From positions 1-33,414 of the forward strand of contig PMYD01000035.1 in the NCBI GenBank assembly GCA_003171335.1: 33,414 bases of DNA. Reading direction: 5' to 3'. The position numbers were made by a program, and so were the translations under genes. The notes beneath the pieces are model-generated. The model searched no databases. It saw only the letters and a list, made by a program, of their open reading frames with translations, and had not been told where the DNA came from. Source of the stretch: Phycisphaerales bacterium (GTDB lineage Bacteria; Planctomycetota; Phycisphaerae; SM23-33; FEN-1343). Of this stretch, positions 16,179-24,519 are shown piece by piece; positions within the stretch are counted from its first letter, which is position 1, and each line of letters starts with the position of its first letter.

Positions 16179-17858
16179 ATGAGTACGCAGGCCCCGACAC
16201 AGCCGCCGCTGGAGGTGCACGAGGAGCGCCGCCAGTTCTTCGGCGCCGCCAAGCTGATGAGCGTCGTCACGCTGCTGTCCCGCGTGACGGGGCTGATACG
16301 CGACGCCGCGCTTGCCCGTGCTTTCGGCGCCGACTTCATGATGGGCGCATTCTTGACGGCATTCAGAATCCCGAATCTCTTCCGTCGGCTCTTTGGGGAA
16401 GGGGCGCTTTCTGCGGCCTTTGTGCCGGTCTTCAGCGAAATAATGGAACGCTCGGGCCGAGAGGATGCCGAATCCCTGCTGGCGAACGTCATGGGCCTAC
16501 TGGCCGTCTGGATGACAGGGCTGTGCGTGCTGGCGGAGTTGGTTCTGCTTGTGATTTCCCTCCTGGCCCCGGCCGACTGGGACGGGCACCTCATCCTGCG
16601 CTTCGCCACGATCATGATGCCCTTTATGATCTCCATCTGCCTCCTGGCCGTAGGCTCGGCGGCGCTGAATTGCGTGAAGCATTTTGCCTACCCCGCGGCC
16701 GCTCCGATCATTCTGAACCTGTGCAACATTGCCGGCACCGTCTGGCTCTCACGGTTCTGGCAGGGCAAAGAGGCGCGGCTGACGGTTGTCTCTTTTAGCG
16801 TGTTGGCGGCAAGTCTGATTCAACTCGTCGGCGTGCTCTGGGTGATGCACGCTCACGGCCTGCCCTGGCGGCCGCGGCTGCGCCCCGTGCACCCTGACGT
16901 GTCGCGCGTGCTCAAGATGATGGTGCCGATGCTCATCCCGCTGGGCCTGATTCAGATCAATGCCTTGAATGACAATATTGTGGCCTTGATCTTCAGCGCC
17001 ACGAAGAAATCGCCCGCGCTGGGCCTTGGTAGCTGGGTTATCCACAAGCCCCTTAGCGAATCCACCGTAGCCTGGATCAGCTATGCGGAGCGTTTGTATC
17101 AGTTTCCCATGGGGGTGCTCGCCATTGCCCTGGCGACGGCGGTCTTTCCGCTCTTCAGCCGCTACGCGGCCCGCGGCGATCACGTCAATCTGCGCCAGGC
17201 GGTGAACCAGGCGCTGCGGCTGGCAATTTTCGAAGGCCTGCCCTCCGGCGTGGGGCTGCTGCTGCTGGCGCAGCCTATTCTGATGCTCTGGTTCGTCGGC
17301 CGCCGCTCCGAATTCGGGCCTTCCGATGCCGCGGCCACGGCCCACATCGTCCGCATGTACGGCGTGGGCATGTGGGCGTTCTGCGCACAGCAGGTGATCT
17401 TGCGGGCTTTTTACGCACAGAAGGACACCCGCACGCCGCTGCGGGTAGCCCTGTGCATGCTGGGGCTGAATTTCCTGCTGAACCTCGTGTTCATTTGGGT
17501 GCCCTCTGTGCGGCATGGCGCCTTCGGGCTGAGCACGTCCATCACGGCCTCCCTGAACGTAATCGTGCTGGCGTTCGTTCTTCGCCGGCGGCTGGGCCGG
17601 CTGGGGCTGCGGTCGCTGTCGGTCGGCATCGCCCGTATCGCCACCGCCACCGGCGTGATGGCCCTGGCCGTGTGGGGCACCCTGGCGGGAATCGACCGCC
17701 TGCATCTCAGCTCTCACCTGGCCCTGGCCCAGGTTGTCGGCGGCGTCACGGCCGGAGCGGGAGCGTATCTGCTCATGTGCCTGGCCTTGCGGGCCCCCGA
17801 ACTGGGCGAAATTCTGGCCCGCCCGCGGGCCAATGGCGCGGGCGCATCAACGGAGTGA
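16179..17858 (+). CDS. Lipid II flippase MurJ
   Basis: A 559-residue polytopic membrane protein of the MOP exporter superfamily that flips the peptidoglycan precursor lipid II across the cytoplasmic membrane. Landmarks: SVVTLLSRVTGLIRDAALARAFGA (the family's N-terminal S-R-x-x-G-x-x-R-D region, spanning residues 28-51), AFRIPNLFRRLFGEGALSAAFVPVF, LPSGVGLLLLAQPI and RAFYAQKDTRTPLRVA. About 14 hydrophobic segments. The length is slightly above the usual 510-530. No Shine-Dalgarno precedes the ATG; CATAAT ends nine bases upstream, so the message may be nearly leaderless. With uppS in the same window, it supports a peptidoglycan-making organism. It converges with the ferredoxin-fusion gene, 16 bp away. 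Confidence 0.95.
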   Translation: MSTQAPTQPPLEVHEERRQFFGAAKLMSVVTLLSRVTGLIRDAALARAFGADFMMGAFLTAFRIPNLFRRLFGEGALSAAFVPVFSEIMERSGREDAESLLANVMGLLAVWMTGLCVLAELVLLVISLLAPADWDGHLILRFATIMMPFMISICLLAVGSAALNCVKHFAYPAAAPIILNLCNIAGTVWLSRFWQGKEARLTVVSFSVLAASLIQLVGVLWVMHAHGLPWRPRLRPVHPDVSRVLKMMVPMLIPLGLIQINALNDNIVALIFSATKKSPALGLGSWVIHKPLSESTVAWISYAERLYQFPMGVLAIALATAVFPLFSRYAARGDHVNLRQAVNQALRLAIFEGLPSGVGLLLLAQPILMLWFVGRRSEFGPSDAAATAHIVRMYGVGMWAFCAQQVILRAFYAQKDTRTPLRVALCMLGLNFLLNLVFIWVPSVRHGAFGLSTSITASLNVIVLAFVLRRRLGRLGLRSLSVGIARIATATGVMALAVWGTLAGIDRLHLSSHLALAQVVGGVTAGAGAYLLMCLALRAPELGEILARPRANGAGASTE

Positions 17859-17874
17859 AACAAGGCGGCGGCGA

Positions 17875-18684
17875 TCACGCCGGACGTGGGCCCGCCTGTT
17901 GCGTGCACAGCTCATCCGCCAGCACCTGGGGGTGGCGATAGCGTTTGCGGCCGATGGTTTTCTTCCCGTACTGGATCGCCTCGACGGGGCAGTACTGGAT
18001 GCAGGCCTGGCAGGCGGCGCAATGGTGCAGCCACACGGGCCTGCCCGCCTCCAGCTCGATATTGGCGACGGGGCAGATCTTGCGGCACAGGCCGCAGTGA
18101 ATGCAGGCCTCGGTGGCGAAATAGTTCTTGTCCGACCGGGCAAAATGAGGTGAGCCCAGATGCCAAATGGCTCCCAGCAGCCACGACAGCGGCGCGGCCG
18201 AGTCCTGGAAAGGCCCGCGCTGGCGGGCGCTCACGGTGGCGGCGATCGCATCCACCTGGCGCGGCAGGATGTCGAAGTACCGCTGCTGCTCTTGCACCGG
18301 CGGAGCGCCATACAGCGAGATCGCGTTGCCGGGCATTTTTACCGACCAGCCGGCGGCCAGCGTGAGCCCCCGCTTGGCGCAGGCCCGGCGGAGGATAGCC
18401 CCCGTGCGGCCGGGCATGCCGCCATTCGTGTTGACGGCGAACAGGTACGTATCGCGGCCGGCCGGCAGCTTGCGCAAGAACTCCAGCACCACCGGCGGCG
18501 GGCCGAAGGCGTACACCGGAAAAACCAGCCCGATCGCCGGCGCCGTCGGCGCCTCGGGGCGGGCCATCGTCGCCGTCATGGGCAGGAGCTGCGCCTCGGC
18601 GCCCAGCCGCTGGGCCAGGGCCTTGGCCACGGCAAGCGAATTGCCTGTCCCCGAAAACCAGTAGAGGATCGTCTTCATTGGCAA
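17875..18684 (-). CDS. EFR1-type flavodoxin/ferredoxin fusion protein
   Basis: A 269-residue electron-transfer protein. An N-terminal flavodoxin-like domain (residues 1-150) starts KTILYWFSGTGNSLAVA, with the FMN-phosphate loop S-G-T-G-N. A C-terminal bacterial ferredoxin domain carries two [4Fe-4S] clusters: Cys194, 197, 200, 204 (CIHCGLCRKICP) and Cys222, 225, 228, 232 (CAACQACIQYCP). The architecture is that called EFR1 ferrodoxin; partners are unknown, but the fold moves electrons between low-potential cofactors in anaerobic metabolism. Start at 18684, or at the second Met two codons later. Cytoplasmic. Together with rubrerythrin it suggests an anaerobic or microaerophilic life. Confidence 0.92.
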   Translation of the reverse strand: MPMKTILYWFSGTGNSLAVAKALAQRLGAEAQLLPMTATMARPEAPTAPAIGLVFPVYAFGPPPVVLEFLRKLPAGRDTYLFAVNTNGGMPGRTGAILRRACAKRGLTLAAGWSVKMPGNAISLYGAPPVQEQQRYFDILPRQVDAIAATVSARQRGPFQDSAAPLSWLLGAIWHLGSPHFARSDKNYFATEACIHCGLCRKICPVANIELEAGRPVWLHHCAACQACIQYCPVEAIQYGKKTIGRKRYRHPQVLADELCTQQAGPRPA

Positions 18685-18760
18685 TCTCCCAACCCGGTCC
18701 CATCAACGACAGCTTATCCGCCGGCGATCGCCGATTTCCAGTGCCTCCAGGCCGCCGGCC

Positions 18761-20524
18761 CTAGCGCGCGCGATCGGGGGCCTCTGCCGGCTGAGCCTGG
18801 AAAATGAAAATGATGGCCTTCTCGTGATCGTAATAGCGCACGCCGCCAAAGACGTGTATGAACAGTTCCGGGCGCTGGGCCTCGTGCCAGTACACATCCA
18901 GGTGAGCGACCGGCCGGTACGGCGGAAGCGGCGCATCGCCGGGATCCGCCCGGAAGGGGACGGGACTGGGCCCGAACTGCACTATGTAGTCCGGCGCCAC
19001 CTTGTAGCGGTAGTGAATCTCGCTCAGGTGATCCAGCCCCGGTGCGGCCGGCGGTTCCAACTGCCACGCGTACACGGCGTGCGGGGCATGGAACATCAGC
19101 GGGTAGACCATGTAGTCGGGGCTCACCAGCACCGACTTGCCCGCCGGCACATGGGACGAGATCCAATCCGCGGCGGCCCGATAGGGATCCGCCGGGGGAT
19201 TGGCGAGCTCCTCGAGATAGTAATAAAGCGTGGAACGGATCAGCCAGCGCGCGGTAAGCGCCTTGACTGCCCCGCGTTCGCCCCTCACGGCGTCGTAGAT
19301 CCAGCAGCCGTGCAGAACGTTGCTGCCGAAGGCCAGCACCGCCACCAGCAGCACCATGCCTTTGAGCCAGCGCCGCAGCACCGCCAGCACGGCGACACCC
19401 AGGCCGATACACAGCGGCAGCACCGCCGCCAGGTAACGCATGTCGGCGAATCGTGACACGGTGGCCACTCGGCCATCGGCTGCGACGGCGTGCACTGTCT
19501 GCGGCGAGAAGAAGGTGATGGCGGCCGCATAAACGGCCAGGGCCACCGAGCCGCGCAGCAGCCATACGTTGCGGGTCTTCAGGACCAGGATGGGCGCGGC
19601 GATAAGCAGGGCCAGGACGCCGAACTCGCACAAGCCGATGTCGCGGAAGTTCCACCACAGCAGGAGGAAGCGGTCGGCCAGCCAACTGGCCGGCACATCC
19701 TGGAGCACGGGCTTTCCCAGCGGGTTCCAGATGTGGACAATAACCGACCCCACCAGCGCCTGGGGAACCAGCAGCACAACCCAATCCGCCAGAGCCAACT
19801 TGCGCCGGCGGCGGCCCCACAGCACGTAATCCAGGGCCAGGCAGGCGTACAGGGCCAGGAAGTTCATGTAGTTGGAGGCCAACAGCGCCAACGAGGCGCC
19901 CGCCATGGCCGCCAGCCGCCAGCGCCGGCCGTTCCAGGTGCAGTAGAAATACGCGATGGCCAATGTGGCCAGCATGGCCGGTGCGTAGTAGCGGCATTGT
20001 CGGCAGAAGAGGAAGAGCGACACATTGCCCAGGATGCCCATGGCCAGCAGCACCTGGGTGAGCCCGTCGGCCCCCTGGCGGCGGGCCCAGTGCAGCATCA
20101 GGGCGATGCTCGCCAGGCCGCACAGGGCGAAAGGCAGCCGGGCGGCGACCGCACTCGTGCCGCCGGCGGCGACGAACGGGGCGGCCAGGTAGTACTGGAG
20201 CGGCGGCATGTAGCGTTCCATCGTGCCGACCAGTTCAGCGCCGTTGCGATAGGCCACGATATTGTCGCCGACGACGGCACTGGTGTCGCCCGTAAGCCAC
20301 ACCCCCTTGGCGATCAAGGCCGCGTTCGCCTCATCCGACCAGAGGGCGTTATGGCCCAGACGGGCAAAAAGCAGCAACGCCGCCAGGATCAGCGTGATGA
20401 GGGGCAGGGCGTGCGAACGCAGGCGGCTTGACAACCGGCCGCTGGCGGTCGGCGGCTGGGCAACGGCGAGCCTCCGGGGCGCTTCGGACCGATGCGTTGC
20501 TGTTGGCGAGGCCCTGGGGCTCAT
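18761..20524 (-). CDS. GT39/ArnT-like membrane glycosyltransferase (GT-C fold)
   Basis: A 587-residue integral membrane protein with about ten to twelve hydrophobic segments after a 40-residue basic cytoplasmic tail. The first loop has ALWSDEANAALIAKG, matching the catalytic acidic pair (D-E) in the first extracytoplasmic loop of GT-C enzymes such as ArnT and protein mannosyltransferases. Then come RYMPPLQYYLAAPF and the central RYLAAVLPL (substrate-facing R-Y). The enzyme would use a polyprenyl-phosphate sugar on the outer face of the membrane. Acceptor unknown. The soluble C-terminal part (about 430-587) contains SHVPAGKSVLVSPD and HFGGVRYY-like segments. Single gene, no operon partners. 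The gap to 20710 holds the terminator of the next gene. Confidence 0.85.
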   Translation of the reverse strand: MSPRASPTATHRSEAPRRLAVAQPPTASGRLSSRLRSHALPLITLILAALLLFARLGHNALWSDEANAALIAKGVWLTGDTSAVVGDNIVAYRNGAELVGTMERYMPPLQYYLAAPFVAAGGTSAVAARLPFALCGLASIALMLHWARRQGADGLTQVLLAMGILGNVSLFLFCRQCRYYAPAMLATLAIAYFYCTWNGRRWRLAAMAGASLALLASNYMNFLALYACLALDYVLWGRRRRKLALADWVVLLVPQALVGSVIVHIWNPLGKPVLQDVPASWLADRFLLLWWNFRDIGLCEFGVLALLIAAPILVLKTRNVWLLRGSVALAVYAAAITFFSPQTVHAVAADGRVATVSRFADMRYLAAVLPLCIGLGVAVLAVLRRWLKGMVLLVAVLAFGSNVLHGCWIYDAVRGERGAVKALTARWLIRSTLYYYLEELANPPADPYRAAADWISSHVPAGKSVLVSPDYMVYPLMFHAPHAVYAWQLEPPAAPGLDHLSEIHYRYKVAPDYIVQFGPSPVPFRADPGDAPLPPYRPVAHLDVYWHEAQRPELFIHVFGGVRYYDHEKAIIFIFQAQPAEAPDRAR

Positions 20525-20653
20525 GGCATCCCTTAAGCGGCTGTTGATCTATCTTGCTCCGCGGCCAAAGGATAGCGATTTGTCGGCAGGCGGGTCAAGC
20601 CGACGCAGGCAGGGAAAGCTGGCCAATGTGGCGGCGTCTCGTGTCTAAAGCAA

Positions 20654-20689
20654 AGCCGGCCCGGGAGCGAAATTCGCCCCGGACCGGCT
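20654..20689 (-). terminator. Rho-independent terminator of the Gly-rich secreted protein gene
   Basis: AGCCGGCCCGGG (20654 on) pairs with CCCGGACCGGCT (ending 20689), with one mismatch, and the middle GCGAA/TTCGC extends the stem. On the minus strand it is followed by CTTTGCTTT. It lies 21 bp past the stop codon at 20711, the expected place. Confidence 0.75.
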
Positions 20690-20710
20690 GGACTGCCAAG
20701 GCGGAACTGA

Positions 20711-21250
20711 TTATTCCAGTACACTCCACAGAACCAGGCGAGCCTCCTGCTTTTGGTCTACCGACTTCAAGAGGTCCTTACGAGCCGTTGCAAGCTCCTT
20801 ATGGGCATGCGAGCGGGCATCGCGCAGGGCCTTGAGCGCGGTCTTGATCTGAGCATCCGTGGCGTCGCTCTTGGACAGCACATCGCGCAGGGCCGCGGCC
20901 TTCTGCTGCGCATCGCTCAGGGCCGGTGCGGAGGCCGGGGCTGAAGCAGGACTTTCAGCGCGCGGCCCCATCGGCCGACCGCCCATCATGGGGCCTTCGG
21001 CATCGCGGCGCAGCGTATCGATCTTTTCGATCTTTGGCTCCAGGATCTTCCACTGATCATCCGATACGGCCAGGCTCTCGCGGATGCGAGTCATTCGCTG
21101 CCGCTCGCCGCCGGGACCGCCGGGACCGCCCGCGCCGCCCGGGCCGCCGCCGCGCCGCGGGGCGGTCTCCTGCGAGATCACCTGGCCGGCCAGCATCATG
21201 CACGTCGCCGCCACCAGTCCCAACAACATCCATGTCCGCTTGCTCAGCAT
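20711..21250 (-). CDS. Secreted Gly/Pro-rich, helical protein of unknown function
   Basis: A 179-residue protein I cannot assign. It has a signal peptide (MLSKRTWMLLGLVAATCMMLAGQVISQE, cleavage probably after the VIS-Q region, spanning residues 1-27), a short flexible stretch rich in Gly and Pro (GGGPGGAGGPGGPGGE, about 34-49), a segment RIRESLAVSDDQWKILEPKI that recalls planctomycete periplasmic proteins with LTxxQ/Spy-like helices, an Ala/Pro/Ser linker, and a charged helical C terminus (QQKAAALRDVL to LVLWSVLE). The ATG at 21250 has AAGGAG six bases upstream; the frame is open 71 codons further (to 21463) but without secretion signal logic. Likely periplasmic. Confidence 0.8.
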   Translation of the reverse strand: MLSKRTWMLLGLVAATCMMLAGQVISQETAPRRGGGPGGAGGPGGPGGERQRMTRIRESLAVSDDQWKILEPKIEKIDTLRRDAEGPMMGGRPMGPRAESPASAPASAPALSDAQQKAAALRDVLSKSDATDAQIKTALKALRDARSHAHKELATARKDLLKSVDQKQEARLVLWSVLE

Positions 21251-21707
21251 GAATTGCTCCTTCGTGAGAAGACGACAGGTGCTGGCGGCCCGACGTAGGG
21301 CAACGCAAGTATCGTATCGCCAGCAGATTACACTCAGACGTCGTGCATCAGCACGCAACGTTCGCTTCCACATCCATCGGCCAGGACATACCCACGGCGG
21401 CAGTGAAATTACCAGCAGAACGGACTGCCCAGCCGCCACCGCACAACAACTACTAAAACCCATGCCCCATGGGTCTGCTCAACCCCTCCATTTGGAGTTC
21501 AACGCACGGGGGGCGCGAGTATTGCGGAATATTGCGAAAAAAAGCGGCCGCGTGCCATGAAGTGCGTGTGGCGGCTGGAACAGGCTCAATGGCGATGGCT
21601 TTGGCCTGTAGAACTCATTGACACATTCGAGTCTATGGGTTACCTTTCAAGTTCAGTACCCGCCGGACAGGGGCCGTATTGCCTCGCCGGCGGCACAGGA
21701 GCCCCCG
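21251..21707. other. Divergent gap between two secreted-protein genes
   Basis: Holds no credible gene. One possible plus-strand promoter (TTGACA at 21618-21623, 17-base spacer, weak TACCTT at 21641) could serve the gene at 21708. No palindromic element was found here, unlike most other gaps. Confidence 0.45.
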
Positions 21708-22373
21708 ATGAAACATGCGGTTTGGCTGGTTCTCGCGGTCGCAGTGGCCATGGCGGCCCTTTCGCCGCTGGCGATGAGCGCCCCGCAGCCCAAGGTGGTT
21801 TCGACGGACTGGGCGATTAAATTTGCCAACCACGACCCCCAGGCCATTCGCGTCAAGGTGCCCGGCGAAGAGCAGCCCCGCCTCTTCTGGTACATGCTGT
21901 ACACGGTGACCAACCAGACCGGCCAGGACCGCATGTTCGTGCCGAATTTCGTGCTGTACACGGACAGCGGCCAGATTCTGCACGGGGCCGAGGGCATCAG
22001 CCCATCGGTCTTCGAGGCCATCCAGGCCCGCCACCACAACCCGCTGCTGGAGAATGTCACGTCCATGACGGGCGTGCTGCATCAGGGCGAGGATAACGCC
22101 AAGGACGGCGTGGCGATTTTCCAGGACATCGACCCCAACGCCCGCGCCTTCGACCTGTTCGTCGGCGGCCTGAGCGGCGAGGGCGTGACCGTAAAACTGC
22201 CCGTAAAGGTGGAGGTCACCGAGGCCGACATCGAGGGCAATGTGGCCAAGGTCGTGAAGGACACCATCGTCCTGCACAAGACCCTGCGCCTGCACTACCG
22301 TTTGCCCGATGACCCCTCGCGTCGAACCGGCAGCCCGGCCGTGGCCGATGGCAGCGATTACGTGATGCGATAG
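21708..22373 (+). CDS. Secreted protein of unknown function
   Basis: A 221-residue protein of no family I recognise. It has a clear signal peptide (MKHAVWLVLAVAVAMAALSP, cleavage likely after SAMSA-type Ala near residue 25). The mature part looks beta-rich: VSTDWAIKFANHDPQAIRVK, FWYMLYTVTNQTGQDRMFVP, a TDSGQILHGAEG segment, AFDLFVGGLSGEG and VKLPVKVEV. The YMLYTVTNQTG and LFVGGLSGEG pieces resemble immunoglobulin-like periplasmic proteins common in Planctomycetota, but that is only an impression. The ATG at 21708 has AGGAG six bases upstream; the frame is open from 21618 but that start falls inside a possible promoter. It ends before a palindromic element. Confidence 0.8.
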   Translation: MKHAVWLVLAVAVAMAALSPLAMSAPQPKVVSTDWAIKFANHDPQAIRVKVPGEEQPRLFWYMLYTVTNQTGQDRMFVPNFVLYTDSGQILHGAEGISPSVFEAIQARHHNPLLENVTSMTGVLHQGEDNAKDGVAIFQDIDPNARAFDLFVGGLSGEGVTVKLPVKVEVTEADIEGNVAKVVKDTIVLHKTLRLHYRLPDDPSRRTGSPAVADGSDYVMR

Positions 22374-22429
22374 GTCTTTGGGGTCAGCCGATTCCTGGCG
22401 GCACATTCCAGGAGCCGGCCTTGCCGCCT

Positions 22430-22517
22430 CGATGGGTGGCATGGCGGCACATGCGGTGAGTCGCCATGGGACCGGAGGGCCGCGGCGACTCCTTCGGTGT
22501 CGCCTTGCCACCCATCG
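22430..22517. repeat. Two-layer nested palindrome
   Basis: Outer arms at 22430-22446 (CGATGGGTGGCATGGCG) and 22501-22517 (CGCCTTGCCACCCATCG) pair at 16 of 17 positions; inner arms AGTCGCC (22459-22465) and GGCGACT (22484-22490) are exact. Same outer/inner plan as the elements at 11402-11592 and 14798-14961, with different sequence. Confidence 0.85.
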
Positions 22518-22545
22518 CTGTTTTTGAGCTCTCTTACCCAGATTA

Positions 22546-22570
22546 TCACTTCCAACTCAGTTGGAAGTGA
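22546..22570. repeat. Perfect 12-bp-arm palindrome
   Basis: TCACTTCCAACT, a single central C at 22558, then AGTTGGAAGTGA. The odd centre and AT-rich surroundings are unlike a terminator; it could be a protein-binding site or a repeat remnant. Confidence 0.8.
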
Positions 22571-22695
22571 ATCGAACGTGCTTTATTGGCGCGAGAAGAG
22601 TTTTTTCAACGCACGCGTAATTCCAGCAATTCTTGTTTCAAAAATTATCGATTAATCTGAGCAATCGGAACAATCTGGCGCCGACATTGTGGAGT

Positions 22696-22718
22696 CAACT
22701 GCGGAATTTCCGCAGTTG
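22696..22718. repeat. Perfect 11-bp-arm palindrome
   Basis: CAACTGCGGAA (22696-22706), central T, TTCCGCAGTTG (22708-22718). It lies just before the hairpin array and has the same single-base centre as the palindrome at 22546. Confidence 0.8.
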
Positions 22719-22721
22719 TCC

Positions 22722-22878
22722 CATTCAGTTCATGACCGTCATGAACTGAATGCTCTCTTTCGTGGTTTCAGTTCATTCCCGTCACGAACTGAATGCCCTG
22801 TTTACTGGTTCAGTTCGTTCCCGTCACGAACTGAATGCTCTCTTTACTGGTTCCAGTTCATTCCCGTCATGAACTAGA
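22722..22878. repeat. Four tandem 43-bp hairpin repeats
   Basis: Copies begin with CAGTTC at 22726, 22769, 22811 and 22854 (period 43, 42, 43). Each has the core CAGTTC-n-CCCGTCA-n-GAACTGAATG and folds as a hairpin. The first is a perfect 14-bp stem with loop CCG (22722-22752), the third a 10-bp stem (TTCAGTTCGT/ACGAACTGAA), the others shorter. Spacers between hairpins are also similar (CTCTCTTTACTGGTT), so this is a tandem repeat and not a CRISPR array. Confidence 0.88.
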
Positions 22879-22915
22879 TGCCTGTTTTCCTGATTCCTCA
22901 AATGAAAATCCGTGA

Positions 22916-22944
22916 TTGACGCCCGCCGGTCATCTTGCTAGAAT
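22916..22944 (+). promoter_or_regulatory. Sigma70-type promoter of rpmA
   Basis: TTGACG (22916-22921), 17-base spacer, TAGAAT (22939-22944); five of six matches in each box. Predicted start near 22951, leaving a 65-base leader with a GGCCG/CGGCC hairpin and AAGG six bases before the rpmA ATG. Confidence 0.75.
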
Positions 22945-23015
22945 TCGGAGTTCTGTTGAACCAGGTTATTCGCAGGCCGGCCGTGACGGCCGCACGAAAC
23001 TGTGGAAGGTGACGT

Positions 23016-23264
23016 ATGGCGCATAAAAAAGGACAAGGCTCTTCCCGCAACGGGCGGGACTCCAACCCCAAGTATCGCGGCGTGAAGGCGTCCGGCGGGC
23101 AAGCGGTGCAGGCGGGCAGCATCATCGTTCGCCAGGTGGGCACGCCGTTTAAGCCGGGCCACAACGTCGGACTGGGTCGGGATTTCACCATCTTCGCCCT
23201 GTGCGAGGGCACGGTGAACTTCCGCGGCCGCTACGTCGACGTGGTCAAGCAGGTCGAGGCATGA
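23016..23264 (+). CDS. 50S ribosomal protein L27
   Basis: An 82-residue large-subunit protein near the peptidyl-transferase centre. The sequence [20 protein letters not shown] followed by [19 protein letters not shown] and [14 protein letters not shown] is the canonical L27 pattern; there is no N-terminal cleavage extension of the Firmicutes type. In most bacteria rplU (L21) lies directly upstream and obgE downstream; here obgE is kept but rplU is absent, replaced by 640 bp of palindromic DNA. A good ribosome site (GGAAGG) and a strong promoter precede it. Confidence 0.98.
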   Translation: MAHKKGQGSSRNGRDSNPKYRGVKASGGQAVQAGSIIVRQVGTPFKPGHNVGLGRDFTIFALCEGTVNFRGRYVDVVKQVEA

Positions 23265-23390
23265 GCGAAGGCTGTAGACTTTAGGCTGTAGGCTGTAGGT
23301 ACTGCCGGAAAAGACCGGTCTTGCAGCGGGATGATTTGTTCCGGTTCGTCCTATAGCCTCCCCCGAGAATAACTGAAGTGCGATAATAAG

Positions 23391-23420
23391 GGATGGTCTT
23401 CGGCCATCCTTTTTCTTTGG
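23391..23420 (+). terminator. Terminator-like hairpin between rpmA and obgE
   Basis: GGATGG (23391-23396), loop region TCTTCGG, CCATCC (23404-23409), then TTTTTCTTT. It has the form of a factor-independent terminator and lies 127 bp after rpmA but only 15 bp before the obgE start. It either ends rpmA transcription or acts as an attenuator in the obgE leader. Confidence 0.7.
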
Positions 23421-23434
23421 CCGGCGGCGCAAGC

Positions 23435-24517
23435 ATGTTCATTGATCAGGCGAAAATTCGGGTCTCCGGCGGGCGCGGCGGCGATGGGTGCATCGCCTTT
23501 CGGCGCGAGAAATTCGTGCCGCACGGCGGCCCCAGCGGCGGCGACGGCGGCGATGGCGGCAGCGTGTACCTCCAGGTCGACCCCCAGCTCACCACGCTCT
23601 TAGACCTTTCCGCCAAGCTGGACTGGAAGGCCCAGAGCGGCCAGGCCGGCATGGGCAAGCAGTGCTACGGCCGCAAGGGCGAGGATTTGGTTATCGGCGT
23701 GCCGCCGGGCACCGTCGTGCACGATGACGATCGTGGCCTCATCCTGAAGGACCTCACCGAGCCGGGGCAGCGCGTGCGCGTGGCCCGCGGCGGCAAGGGC
23801 GGGCGGGGCAACCTGCAGTTCAAGAGCCCCACGAACCAGGCCCCGCGCTACGCCGAGCCGGGCCAGGAGCCCCAGGTGCGGATGCTCCGCCTGGAACTCA
23901 AGCTCATCGCCGATGTCGGCCTGGTGGGCCTGCCCAACGCCGGCAAGAGCACGCTTTTAAGCCGGCTGTCGGCCGCCCGGCCCAAGATCGCCGACTACCC
24001 TTTCACCACGCTGGAACCCCAACTGGGCATCGTGGATCTGAAGGGTTTTCGGCGCTTCGTCATGGCCGACCTGCCCGGGCTGATTGAGGGCGCCCACCAC
24101 GGCGCGGGCCTGGGCGACGAATTCCTCCGCCACATCGAGCGCACGCGGCTGATCGTGCACGTGGTGGACATGGCCCCCCCCACCGGCGACCCGGTGGAGA
24201 ATTACCGCGCCATTCGGCACGAGCTGGCGGAGTACTCGGCGGTGCTGGCGCAGAAGCGGGAGATCATCGCCGCCAATAAGATGGATTTGACGGGCGCCCA
24301 GGCCGCGCTCAAGCGATTCCGCCAGCAGGTGGATAGCCCGGTCGTGGCGCTGTCCGGCGTGACGGGCAAGGGGCTGAACACGCTGATGGAGCGCATCTGG
24401 GATGCTGTCGCCGAGCTGCGCCAAGCCGAGCAGGCTGCGGCCAGACCGGCCGTGCCTGTGCGACGCGTCGGCCCGCATCGCGCGCAGCCGGCGCCGGCCG
24501 CCGGCGATGAGGAATAA
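23435..24517 (+). CDS. GTPase Obg/CgtA
   Basis: A 360-residue GTPase acting in large-subunit ribosome assembly and stress control. The N-terminal Obg domain (1-158) is glycine-rich ([36 protein letters not shown]). The G domain shows G1 [12 protein letters not shown]3 [17 protein letters not shown]4 NKMDL and a final SGVTGKGL. The C terminus is a short Ala/Pro/Arg tail without the OCT domain found in some Obg proteins. I start at the ATG at 23435 (MFIDQAK), which matches the family; the frame opens 14 codons earlier inside the terminator-like hairpin. No Shine-Dalgarno of note. coaX follows two bases after the stop. Confidence 0.96.
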   Translation: MFIDQAKIRVSGGRGGDGCIAFRREKFVPHGGPSGGDGGDGGSVYLQVDPQLTTLLDLSAKLDWKAQSGQAGMGKQCYGRKGEDLVIGVPPGTVVHDDDRGLILKDLTEPGQRVRVARGGKGGRGNLQFKSPTNQAPRYAEPGQEPQVRMLRLELKLIADVGLVGLPNAGKSTLLSRLSAARPKIADYPFTTLEPQLGIVDLKGFRRFVMADLPGLIEGAHHGAGLGDEFLRHIERTRLIVHVVDMAPPTGDPVENYRAIRHELAEYSAVLAQKREIIAANKMDLTGAQAALKRFRQQVDSPVVALSGVTGKGLNTLMERIWDAVAELRQAEQAAARPAVPVRRVGPHRAQPAPAAGDEE

Positions 24518-24519
24518 GC

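Larger units (their letters stand above)
22374..22915. other. Palindrome-rich gene-free region upstream of rpmA
   Basis: About 540 bp with no credible gene. It contains one nested element (22430-22517), two near-perfect odd palindromes (22546-22570 and 22696-22718) and a four-copy hairpin array (22722-22878), listed separately. rplU, which usually precedes rpmA, is not here. Confidence 0.7.

Noticed and set aside
22689..22877. A 62-residue small protein with FSSFPSRTEC repeats
   Set aside because: It is a direct reading of the 43-bp hairpin repeats, with no ribosome site.
22722..22878. A short CRISPR array
   Set aside because: The parts between the hairpins are themselves similar and only about 18 bases long, the repeat core is a hairpin with point changes, and no cas gene is in the window. 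It is a tandem repeat.
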